Below, one piece after another: positions 54,924-64,000 of a stretch of DNA of 64,000 nt. The translations under genes and the position numbers were made by a program. Every line of letters starts with the position of its first letter. Position 1 is the first letter of the stretch. Below the pieces are notes generated by a model. The model was not told the origin of the DNA. It searched no databases and was given only the letters and a program-made list of their open reading frames with translations. The stretch comes from Capitella teleta. Its lineage: Eukaryota; Annelida; Polychaeta; Capitellidae. The DNA lies in the NCBI GenBank assembly GCA_000328365.1, contig KB310317.1, positions 1 to 64,000 on the forward strand, written 5' to 3'.

Positions 54924-57900
54924 CTACTGGTTAGCGAAGGCGGTCACTTCATCAGCGGTCAAAGCTCTTCGGTAGATGTAAATCTGTCAGAACGAACAGC
55001 AATGCTGCATACAGAATTGAAATCAGAGAACTCGGCTCTTACGTCATCCATGTAACCCTGGAAATACTCGGTTCCAGCGTGCATTGCTCCGATGTTCATT
55101 GCGCATTGAGTGTTCTCAATATTGCCTAAATTAATTATCAATGTCAACATGTCATGTTTCTTGGGATAATTATCCAAATACCTGAAGCTGGGATAGAGCT
55201 GGCTTCAACACCGTTGACGAACATGGTAAGGGTGGTTCCATCATATACCATGGTCAGGTGCTCCCAGTCATCTTGCAGGATCTTACAAGGTATGTTATAG
55301 AATATACTGATTGACATGGAATCAGAGCTATACCTGTGCAGCATCTGTCATAGCCAGTTGTGAGATGCCATCAGTGGCGATACTGCTCAGGCTGACTTCT
55401 CCGTTGCCCACGTGGATATCGAAGCTAGGGCTTCCAATGCAATCTCCATTGTTGATAACACCGGCAATACCAGAGCTATCGCCAGTACGCTTCACCCAAA
55501 CAGAGACTGACCACTCCGTGATGAATTGGTCAGCAAAATAGTTGTAGATGAAACCCACGTGCAGGCTGGAGGCACCGGCGAAGAAAGCAACTGTGCCACG
55601 CTCAGCATCATTTACCAAGGTAACAGATTCCTCAGAGGTTTGAGTGGCAGAGGCTCTATTGCAAGATTTGTCATTGAGATCCTCATCAAAAGGGAAGAAG
55701 AGCAGGACGTCTGGATCACAAGTCTCTGAAATTGATTATTCATTTCAAGCCCTGTTATGCAATGATAACGCCTGATTACCTTCCTCAGTTGCAACAGGTG
55801 AAGGCACGCAGGTGCAGGCTTCAGCATCGAACGCCATATTGGCACCGCAAGATTGCTCAATGCCATAGTTCAAGAAAGCTTCAGGTTTGCCAGGAACAGC
55901 AGTGAGAGGACAGAGGATTTCTAATGGTACGGTTTGAATAATTTTGTGTGTCATAACATTCCGACTTACCAGTCTCAGGCTTCACTTCTGGAATTTCGAT
56001 TTCCACTGCAACATCCTCGATGCAGGCCTCAGTTTCCTTGTAAGCCTCTGTAACACAAGTCAGCCAAGAATGACGCCAAGTCAAAGATGGCGCACAGCAT
56101 TGGTGATGCTGGAAACATGAAAAAATCAAAGGGTTTTCTCTTACTGAATCAACGTCTAATCAACTTACAGGAATATAAATATATTGGCCTTCGACGCCTC
56201 CAATACGTTCGCATTGATAAAAGCATTGGCAATTCTCTGGGTCAGGAAGGTATTGGACTTTTCCGTATGGTCCAAAGTCACATGTGGAACAGTCGACAAC
56301 AGGAAGAGGATCAGATGGCTCAGATGGCTCAGATGGCTCTGATGGCTCACTGGCTCATGGTTCGGAGGGTTCAATGGCTCGGATGGCTCGGATGGCTCGG
56401 ATGGCTCAGCAGGCTCGGATGGCTCTGATGGCTCTGATGGCTCTGATGGCTCTGATGGCTCAGCAGGCTCGGATGGCTCAGCGGGTTCGGATGGCTCGGA
56501 TGGCTCAGATGGCTCGGCTGGCTCAGATGGCTCAGCGGGCTCGGATGGCTCAGATGGCTCAGATGGCTCGGATGGCTCAGATGGCTCAGCGGGCTCAGAC
56601 GGCTCAGCGGGCTCGGATGGCTCAGATGGCTCAGATGGCTCGGCTGGCTCAGATGGCTCAGCGGGCTCAGATGGTTCAGCTGGCTCGGATGGCTCAGATG
56701 GCTCAGATGGCTCAGCGGGCTCGGATGGCTCAGAGGGCTCGGATGGCTCAGCTGGCTCGGATGGCTCAGCGGGCTCGGATGGCTCAGAGGGCTCGGATGG
56801 CTCAGCTGGCTCGGATGGCTCAGAGGGCTCGGATGGCTCAGCTGGCTCGGATGGCTCAGAGGGCTCGGATGGCTCAGATGGCTCAGATGGCTCGGATGGC
56901 TCGGATGGTGGTTCTGAAATGTGTTGTGCATGGTTCATTTTGAATACTTCACAATGCCTGAACTTTCATTTGTGCTTTAACATTTTAGTCCTGATCCACT
57001 CACTTTGTCCCCATTACAACGCTGTATAAATAATCAAACTCACCAATAACTGGGCAAGGAATTGAGCAGTCCCTTTGTTTCTCTCTGATGATATTGTCTT
57101 GTAGGACAGCTCCAGTGCTGTCAACAAGTCTGCAAGTTTTGGTCCTCAGTTGAATTCCATCTCCACATTCGACAGCGCATTCTCCCCACTCCGACCAATC
57201 ACTGCACTCCATAACATTAGCTGAAGTGTAGCTGGTATTAAACAGACAAAAGAAAATCGTTGATGTACTTACTGACTTTGCAGGCACCATTGACGATATC
57301 GTCGATGATTCTCTGCAAATCTTCGAAGTTTCTGACGTAGGTGTAGTACTGGTTAGCGGGCTTGCTAGCAATGCCTTGCATTTCTAACTCATCGATCTCA
57401 TCGGTCACACCTTGAATAACGATGTGATTGCAAATTACGGCGTTCAATTTGTCTACCAATGGAGAAGATAGTGATGTCGTCGTTCTTAGCCCTGGCAGCT
57501 TCATCTTGGACGGTGTCCGCAACAATGTTGGTTTGACCGTCAGAGAGTACGATAGCGATGTCCTTAACATCTTGGCGACGACCTTTCGCCATCACTTCTC
57601 TCATGGCACCAATGGCCTCACCAGTGTTGGTGGCTCCCGCAAGGTATGGGAGATCCCAAATCTTCTCTGTTGTGAATTATGTATGATGGGATCAAACGTA
57701 CATTTTACACTTACTCATGAGTTTATCGGAATCATAGAGATCATCAAGGCTGAGTTTGACTTGGACGTCAGTGGCATAAATGACCACTCCAACATGAGTG
57801 AAATCCTTGTCAATTGTCAGTTTGGACAGAATGTCAATGACAAACTGTTTGATGACGTACCAGTTGACCTCGCCGACACTCTGGCTAGAGTCCAAAACGA

Positions 57901-58458
57901 AGACCAAATTAGCGATACCACATTCCTCATCTGTAAGTTTGTTTTGCTATACATGAAGTCTTGGGTCATTCACTATTCTTACATGGATCAAGTTCGTCAC
58001 AAGACTGCAAGTGGCAGTCAATGCTCTGACGTTGCTTTCCGGCGATCTTGCTGACTCCCTTTCTGGTCCTAGTTCCTCCTCCACATGGAGCATCACAGTC
58101 ACTCCATTTGCTCCACTTGATGTAGTAAGGATCTGAGAATATCAATTTAATTGAAGTATATAACGCATTACTGCACCTACCATCTGGACAGCTGAAACCA
58201 TTGCAGGTAGCCTTGGTTTGTCTGCATGGGTCCAAGACGCGGCCCCATCCTGGGATGATGCAAGCGATGGTTCTGGTTTGGTATCCTCCTCCACAATCCT
58301 CAGAGCACTTGGTCCATGCACTCCAATCGCCATCTTCATGCAGCATTGTGTAACATTGAAGGATTACATCAAGCAGTATACTTACAATTTTCCATGTCTG
58401 TGATTGGACCAGCCATGGCCACGGCCAGACCTACCAGCAACACCAACAGGGTGCGCAT
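54924..58458 (-). CDS. secreted TSP1-vWA-chitin-binding-LamG protein (Pif/BMSP-like)
   Basis: Exons: 58458-58386, 58333-58181, 58132-57983, 57930-57715, 57666-57457, 57410-57273, 57220-57044, 56913-56169, 56108-55970, 55920-55780, 55725-55334, 55281-55182, 55125-55043, 54983-54924; about 925 residues. Order: signal peptide (MRTLLVLLVGLAVAMAG); two TSP1 repeats with C-mannosylation-type WSAW and WSKW; vWA with a full MIDAS (DSSQS, ATNTG, SDG); a third TSP1 (WSEW); about 60 SEP/AEP tripeptides; a Cys module (CSTCDFGPYG, NCQCFYQC, HHQCCAPS); a chitin-binding-like GIEQSCGANM module; a ConA/LamG-like domain (LLFFPFDEDLND, SLHVGFIYNYF, INNGDC, WEHLTMVYDG, GYMDD). vWA plus chitin-binding plus LamG is the architecture of mollusc nacre protein Pif and BMSP. 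As printed, the SEP exon is out of frame by one base with its end (near 56320-56355); all other junctions agree. Confidence 0.83.
56320..56905 (-). repeat. 9-bp tandem repeat coding (S/A-E-P)n
   Basis: A GAGCCATCT-type 9-bp unit repeated about 60 times in one exon, coding Ser/Ala-Glu-Pro. The tract is open in other frames and on the other strand (MAR/MAQ and SHP/SHL repeats), which are by-products. Units near 56320-56355 have irregular spacing that changes the reading frame. Confidence 0.95.
57411..57456 (-). other. 46-base intron in the vWA domain
   Basis: Donor GTAGAC after TCCATTG, acceptor TTCAAG before GTGTGACC. Splicing restores the vWA frame (FSIG then VTDEIDE), whereas read-through loses it. 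It is among the shortest introns here. Confidence 0.75.
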
Positions 58459-58570
58459 TTTGCTTTTAGAATCCACTGAACGACAAAGAATAATCGTTTT
58501 GACAAGTTATTCACTTGCACAATTATCTTAAATGCCAAGTGAACTGATGGCCTACCCTTTGCTTTGGGGT

Positions 58571-58579
58571 CTTTTTATA
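58571..58579 (-). promoter_or_regulatory. TATA box of the TSP1/vWA gene
   Basis: TATAAAAAG on the minus strand about 115 bp before the ATG at 58458, implying a 5' UTR near 85 bases. Confidence 0.5.
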
Positions 58580-60419
58580 TCGTTAAGCTCCTTGGAGCGA
58601 TCATCGTGTCTTTTCGGATTTTCGAGGTGGTGATAGTGAATCAATTATTACAACAATATAAGAATCACCGGAAGGAATTTTGCGCAATAAAAGTACGACT
58701 TTACATAGTAGTCGAGAACTTTCTACTAAATCCACCATTCACGCCAGACAATTCATGGTTTGGGGGACAAATACACTTATTATCAGTAAATTATAATTCA
58801 AAAATGCCTAAATAATGATTTGTTATTTGAAATTATTCACTTACGTAAGTAATGTGTCAATCATTTGTCAAACATCAACCCATAATCAATAATACACTGC
58901 ACAGTGTCCTTGATTATCAAGAACATGCTCTCATTACCAATTCCCAATTCAAGTGCATGATCAGCAATGTTATTGACCAACTGTCAAGGCATTCTCCAGA
59001 AAGGCGATTTTCTCGAATTCGTGTTCATAATTTCAATTTAATGCCTGCTGAGTGGGATAATCACTCGCAAATGAGGTAACATCTCGAGTGAGAACTGAGT
59101 ACTAGTACTTGTCAGATTCCCGGGTAAAGTGCTGCTTTCATTCGCATAATTTCAGTTCACCCCAGGACAAAAATGAAATAACCGAATGGAAAGTGCATTC
59201 TAAGCGTAGAAACCAGAAAGGTAGGTGTGCAGCTTTGCATTTGCGGCAACAGGTTTAATTAGTTGACGCATCATGTTTTCTACCCAGTGTGCAGGGTGCT
59301 TCAAGTAGATGTCACCAGCGATTAGCAGATCCATTCTCATTATTTTACTTCCACGAACAGTGACGCCCACGTATGTGAACCTCGTCCCGTGAAACGATTG
59401 ATTGAAGGTGCACAGATGTGAAGAGGGGATTATTACCGCCCAATTATGTGGTCCATTTCTGATATATAATGCTTATAGTCATCTTGATTTATTCCTCTGT
59501 TTGCAAAAAAGTTAGCACTTTATAGGGATGGGGAACTGAATTTTAAGTGATGTTCTATTGACTCGTTCATAGCACCAATTGATAGCATTCCGTGCCAAGA
59601 ACACCATGCCTGGATGCAAGCGTCAGGAAATAATGCATTCCAAATTTCGGGGTTAGCATTGGGCCTATGGGAGAATGGCTCTCCATTGCGAAGTATAGGA
59701 GGCGAACGTCAGCTGAAGGCTTGCCGTGATTGGTCCCGTTCCCCTCGTGAAGCTATCGATTCAGCCAATCAGAGCAGACCATCTTCGCCATAAAAGGACA
59801 TCTTTGTTGTTTACGAAACGAAAGCGTCAGTATTGCGCATGCGTGGTGCACTCTGGTTGACCTTTTTACTGTTTCAGGATGAGAAACCATGGTAGGTGTC
59901 CTAGAAAATCGCTTGTTAAAATAAGAAAAATAGCGAAAAATATATATATATATTTTTATTTTATTTTTATTTTTTATTTTATTTTTTGCGTCTGACTGGT
60001 GGCAAAATGATTATTCTATCTATTTCCGAAAAGAAAATAAAAAAATATCCAGGGGTTTAGTCGCAGGACATGCTGATATGACGAGGCCCATTGTAAAAGA
60101 TGGGGAGCTCGGTGTTTCATCGCAGCTCCTGACGTTACGCCTAATTAGCAATATATCTCCGGCGAAATCGTTAGCGATGATATTCCTTGTGTGGGTCAGG
60201 CATAGGAATCATTTTTGGTGCATCAAATAACGACTTAAAGTCCATTTTTAACCAGTTCTCCCTCCCTTTAACCAGGGGTACATAATATAACAAGGAATAC
60301 GATCATACACTATTTTTAATATGGATTTATATCTGGGTTATCATCTCTTGCTTGGACTTAGAAGAGCACATGTGTTGTGCTTGCACGCGAACTGCAGAGC
60401 ATCCATCTGATTTATGGAT
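58580..60419. other. no gene recognised
   Basis: Spacer with AT-rich low-complexity DNA (about 59938-59995). Only short frames were seen. Confidence 0.55.
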
Positions 60420-60515
60420 TCTTCCTGTGTATAGGCGCCGTAGCACGAGCCGCTCCATGCATTTCACAACAACAAAGGTCAGTGCCACAGGTCCGTAGTC
60501 GACGAAAAGAGAAGG
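60420..60515 (-). mobile_element. LINE reverse-transcriptase fragment
   Basis: The minus strand reads VDYGPVALTFVVVKCMERLV then LRRL, matching the 'D(Y/F)RPVALTxxxxKxFERLVxxxL' block at the start of the RT domain in jockey/CR1/Rex-type LINEs. Only about 95 bp remain. It faces the opposite way to the LINE fragment at 60880. Confidence 0.75.
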
Positions 60516-60879
60516 ACGCAATTTCAAATTTATCTTCATCTTATTATGATAAAATTGTGCATTTATCACGTCAGATTGGAATTCTGGAAGTTGAAACTAT
60601 AAAACCTGTATTCCTCTTCTATCAAAGAACATTTGTATATATGTATTTGTATATTTGTCCCTGGATCATGTTCTGGCGCTGCTCAGTGGCGTCAAGGCTA
60701 CAAGTCATCATACTCATCATACTCATCACCAGTCTCATTGTAATGCAAAGATGGAATCATGGAATGAAAAGCTTACACAAGGCAAGGACTGATTGCTCTC
60801 AGAGATCAGAATGCGACATCATGTGTAGATCTTCATCTGAACATCACACAATGGAAAACCACTACTGGAAAAAAAAATA

Positions 60880-61130
60880 AAAATAAAAAATCAAGGTTGC
60901 AAAGAAGATCATGCAAGATCAGCGCCATCCACTAAACCGCCACTACAAGCTGCTATTATCTGGAAGAAGACTGTCGATTCCAAGAATTCGGACAGCTCGC
61001 TTCAAGGGAACTTTCTTCCCTTCATCAATCATTTAAATTATTTCTTGTGGCCAAACACATCCCTTCGGGCATTAAATGTTTATCTTATCTTATCTCATCT
61101 TCCCTTATCTCTTCTTTTCTTATCTTATTT
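60880..61130 (+). mobile_element. LINE 3' end with TTATC-rich tail
   Basis: The plus strand reads RHPLNRHYKLLLSGRR (about 60926-60973) then RTARFKGTFFPSSI, the conserved C-terminus of many non-LTR retrotransposon ORF2 proteins ('HPLxxxfxLLpSGRRyR... R..R.k.SFfPxAI'). A TTATC/TTATCT-rich tail follows at about 61078-61130. It is truncated and dead. Confidence 0.75.
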
Positions 61131-61660
61131 TAACATCAAATCACAGACGCTTTATATTAAACATTATATCCACCGAAATAAGCTACGACTTGTAAATTGT
61201 ATTCAATATGTATACATGGATATACATATCGGAAAACAAATTGAACATTTATCAGATAAACTTTTACTCCTTACTTTTAGGCATCTTTGTATTTGATGGT
61301 GTATCATATACAGGAACTAAGAGACGGTGCACAGGCCAGAGCGAGTGCGAGTTGGATGCATGGAATAATATTGCCCAAGTCATATAACATGTGCATTAAT
61401 TGAATTTCATACCATTATTAGTGCAAATATGATTGCAAAGTAAGTGTTGAAAAATCAAAGTGGGAATGCATGGTATCCATGTAGTCTTCATGGGTGGTAT
61501 TACCGTAAGAAGTGAATGATTTAGCTTTCACGTATACGCATTCTTACTATGACAGATACAAATACAAGGGAGTCATTAGTGTTATCTGCATATTGAAACC
61601 TTGAAAGATTTAAAGATTTTAGAAAAATAAGATAATATTTTTTTCTTCAAAATTGTGCTG
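61131..61660. other. no gene recognised
   Basis: Spacer downstream of the short chitin-binding/LamG gene; no coding exon. Confidence 0.55.
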
Positions 61661-61666
61661 TTTATT
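61661..61666 (-). terminator. poly(A) signal of the chitin-binding/LamG gene
   Basis: AATAAA on the minus strand about 99 bp after the stop codon at 61765-61767. Confidence 0.7.
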
Positions 61667-61764
61667 CAAACACGGCTTTGCAATTCAATGCCATCACTCA
61701 ATGCCAGAGAAGCGAACTAATTATTAAAGTCATTTTCAGATTCAGGTCTCTTAAGTTGAGTATT

Positions 61765-63200
61765 TCACAGCTTAGAGAGCTTGGTGATTTCATCCAAACT
61801 GAGGGCCCTCTCGTAGATGTAGATCTATGCAAAGATTTAGGTCAGAGTAATGTCATTAGAAGATTTATCACTCACATCATCCATGAGTCCCTCAAAGTAG
61901 TCGCTACCAGCATGCTGGGCTCCAATGTTCATTGGGCATTGACGGTTCTCAATGTTACCTATATGGAATAATTGCTTTATTCGAGATAACCGGAGATGAT
62001 ATTTGCATACCCTGGACTGCCAGATGGGCAACAGAGCTTGCATTCCTGTACATGGTGATGTCCTTTCCATCGTAAACCATGGCTACATGCTCCCAAACGT
62101 TGGCAGTGATCTATGGGGAACAAAAGATTAGTACACAGAAGGACATTTCTATGGCACTAGAACCCACCGCAACGTCCTGGATAGCAACCATAGCAGAGAC
62201 GGAATCAGTGTCGACACTGCAGCTTGTGACATCTCCTCCACCAACATGGATGTCAAAAGAAGGAGCTTCCACACAGTCACCGTTGTTGATGACGCCACCA
62301 AGACCGGCCGTGTTGCCAGTCCTCTTGACCCACACAGCCATGGACCACTGCTTGACGTAACGGTCAGCAAAGTAGTTGTAGATGTATCCGACGTGCAGGG
62401 AGGAGGCGCCGTTGAATTTGGCGACGGTTCCGCGGTCGACATCGCTGGTGAGCACAACTGAAGCCTCAGAGGTCTGAGTAGAGGTGGCACGGGTGCAGGA
62501 ATGGTCGTCAAGGTCCTCATCGAAGGGATAGTACAGTAGGACATCGGAATCGCAGATCAAATCGGAGTCAGTGCCAGGGATGCAAGTACACAGGTCAAAG
62601 TCGAATACCATGTTGGTCCCGCAAGTCTGCTCGATGCCCTCGTTCAAGAAGAAACCTGGTTTGCCTGGAACAATTCCCAAGGCGCAAATACGCTCTAGAA
62701 ATGTTTCGAACAACATGTAGGTCAATGTTTTTGGTGATGTCAGAATACTAAACCTGGAGTTGTAGCTGGCTCTGGAGTATTGACGTCAGCAGGGAGCTGC
62801 ACAATGCAGTTCTCAGTCACCTTGAACATATCAGTGACGCAAGTCAGCCAAGACTGGCGCCAGAACAGGGACGGGGCGCAGCATTGGTGATGCTGTGGGG
62901 TTTATATAACAATTTATACCATGCATGTTGAATGACCAATAGATATCTACTCACAGGAATATACGTGAAGGATCCATCGATCTCAGTCAGCCTCTGGCAT
63001 TGGTAGAAGCAGTTGCAGTTGAGGGGATCGGCCAGGTACTGCACTCTGCCGTATGGGCCAAAGTCACAAGTAGAACAGTCGATAACTGGCAGAACTGCAG
63101 GGTTCTTTGGGGGTTCAACAGCAGGTACCAACACGTCTGGAACGGCTGGAGCTGCGAAGACGGCCGCAAAGGAGACTAAAGCAATGAAAGCTACCTTCAT
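61765..63200 (-). CDS. secreted chitin-binding-LamG protein, paralogue of the 55-58 kb gene
   Basis: Exons: 63200-62955, 62892-62754, 62694-62168, 62110-62011, 61958-61876, 61824-61765; 384 aa with all junctions in phase. Signal peptide MKVAFIALVSFAAVFA; an ATG 18 bases upstream (MNCNST) is a possible alternative start. Modules: CSTCDFGPYG / NCNCFYQC Cys module (about 46-82), HHQCCAPS-SWLTCVT (83-100), chitin-binding-like GIEQTCGTNM with CTCIP (about 145-165), then a ConA/LamG-like domain to the end (LLYYPFDEDLDD, SLHVGYIYNYFADRY, INNGDC, WEHVAMVYDG, NIGAQHAG, GLMDD, IYIYERAL). The last three exons are exactly the same length (100, 83, 60 bp) as in the neighbour at 54.9 kb, and the 139-bp exon also matches. 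The chitin-binding/LamG exons are fused (527 bp), where the neighbour has an intron at 55779-55726. Probably a secreted matrix protein acting with its larger neighbour (inference). Confidence 0.88.
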
Positions 63201-63265
63201 GGTGCTGTTGCAGTTCAATGGATGATCAGTAAACGGCAGATTGATACTTCCACGATCAGCCTCGT

Positions 63266-63273
63266 CTTATATA
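63266..63273 (-). promoter_or_regulatory. TATA box of the chitin-binding/LamG gene
   Basis: TATATAAG on the minus strand 66-73 bp before the ATG at 63200, implying a 5' UTR near 40 bases. Confidence 0.6.
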
Positions 63274-63289
63274 CTATTTGGATGTTTGT

Positions 63290-64000
63290 CAGCATAAAAA
63301 AATGCAATAGCAGTTTTGCGAGAGTTAGTATAATGAGTAAATCCAAATTCAGGTGGCATTATATCTTTATCATAATGAAGGGTTGACTGAAGAGGCTATG
63401 CGGTATTAGAATGGTCTCGATGTTGGCATCTTAGTCGGCGATAACGACCTCTTGTTACGAATGGTACTGAAAAATAGTTTGGTTTCCAAAGAAATGTTTG
63501 TATATGATTAGATTCAAGGAGACAGCCCTGAGTTCAAAGCCAACTCACGGTTGAGGTGAAGCAGTCTGTAGGCGGTTGTAAAGTGTTGCAGACGATCGGT
63601 TTTATCTGAGATTATCGGTCTCAATAATTTGGGATTACATTATCCTGTGACACAATTGCTTGCAGACCACCATGGCGATAGTAGCCATGTATACACATGT
63701 AGTATCACAGTTCTTAGTGATGGACCGCATTGGCGTAGCTTCAATTTTGGACTTGGGTAAATATACAGAGTGGGCCAATGGTAATCTATCTACTCCATGT
63801 TAATGATCTCAACGCTTTTCAATGGCGCTACGCATTTCTGAGAAAGTGTTACAAAACAGACCGCAGTGTGAAAATCACAAAAAGATAAAATAAAAAAATA
63901 CTTGGTGTGGTTAGTCTAACATGCCATGCCGCTATTCTTATCATTTCTATTCCAATTCCATCAACGTGGAATAAAGTGCAATCACCATTCCGCGATATTT
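63290..64000. other. no gene recognised
   Basis: Upstream DNA of the last gene to the window edge; no coding frame of note. Confidence 0.55.

Noticed and set aside
56284-56943. Plus-strand MAR/MAQ repeat frame and minus-strand SHP/SHL frame
   Set aside because: By-products of the 9-bp repeat; only the S/A-E-P frame joins in phase to the upstream TSP1 exon.

Overview
This is animal (metazoan) nuclear DNA. Genes have many short introns with GT/AG borders, secreted proteins are built from phase-1 shuffled modules (EGF, TSP1, vWA, chitin-binding, LamG-like), and LINE, SINE, mariner and Tc1 relics are scattered between them. The combination of a GFRalpha-like receptor with vWA/chitin-binding/LamG proteins of the Pif/BMSP shell-matrix type suggests a marine invertebrate, perhaps a spiralian (mollusc, annelid or brachiopod). 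The species cannot be fixed from the sequence alone. Exon borders below come from reading splice signals, codon phase and domain continuity; no transcript data were available.

Layout. 1-17.6 kb: no gene recognised; a decayed full-length mariner element with both terminal inverted repeats lies at 2.9-4.5 kb, and a (TATACA)n/(TA)n satellite at 10.3 kb. 17.6-22.0 kb (+): a GDNF-family receptor alpha-like gene in 13 visible exons, with four GDNF-type Cys domains, a VWC-like module and a GPI-type tail; the signal-peptide exon is not located. 23.1-27.3 kb: a LINE 3' end with a long (TTA)n tail, then a dispersed repeat whose second copy is at 51.4 kb. 27.4-29.7 kb (-): a three-PDZ protein with three PPxY motifs. 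34.3-35.9 kb (-): a PDZ domain fused to a C-terminal CD225/dispanin (IFITM-type) membrane domain. 38.0-39.7 kb: a MITE, a foldback element and a SINE nested in the foldback element.

41.1-49.8 kb (-): a large secreted modular gene. In order it encodes a lysozyme/SLT-like N-terminal domain, vWA, 16 EGF domains and a Pro/Thr stalk. It then has two possible ends. One is a chitin-binding domain with its own stop and poly(A) signal. The other, reached by an in-phase internal donor, is 5 more EGF domains, a rhamnose-binding (Gal_lectin) domain and an acidic Ser-Gly tail suited to glycosaminoglycan attachment. 54.9-58.5 kb (-): a secreted TSP1-TSP1-vWA-TSP1-(SEP)n-chitin-binding-LamG protein. 61.8-63.2 kb (-): a shorter paralogue with only the chitin-binding/LamG part. 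These three secreted genes are on one strand, each has a TATA-like box near its start, and they look like a co-expressed extracellular-matrix set able to cross-link chitin, sugars and matrix proteins.

The two PDZ genes are neighbours with similar PDZ domains and probably act at the cytoplasmic face of membranes or endosomes (inference). The most interesting items are the PDZ-dispanin fusion, the two-ended chitin-binding/lectin gene, the lysozyme-like head of that gene, and the four-domain GFRalpha-like receptor with an added VWC-like module.
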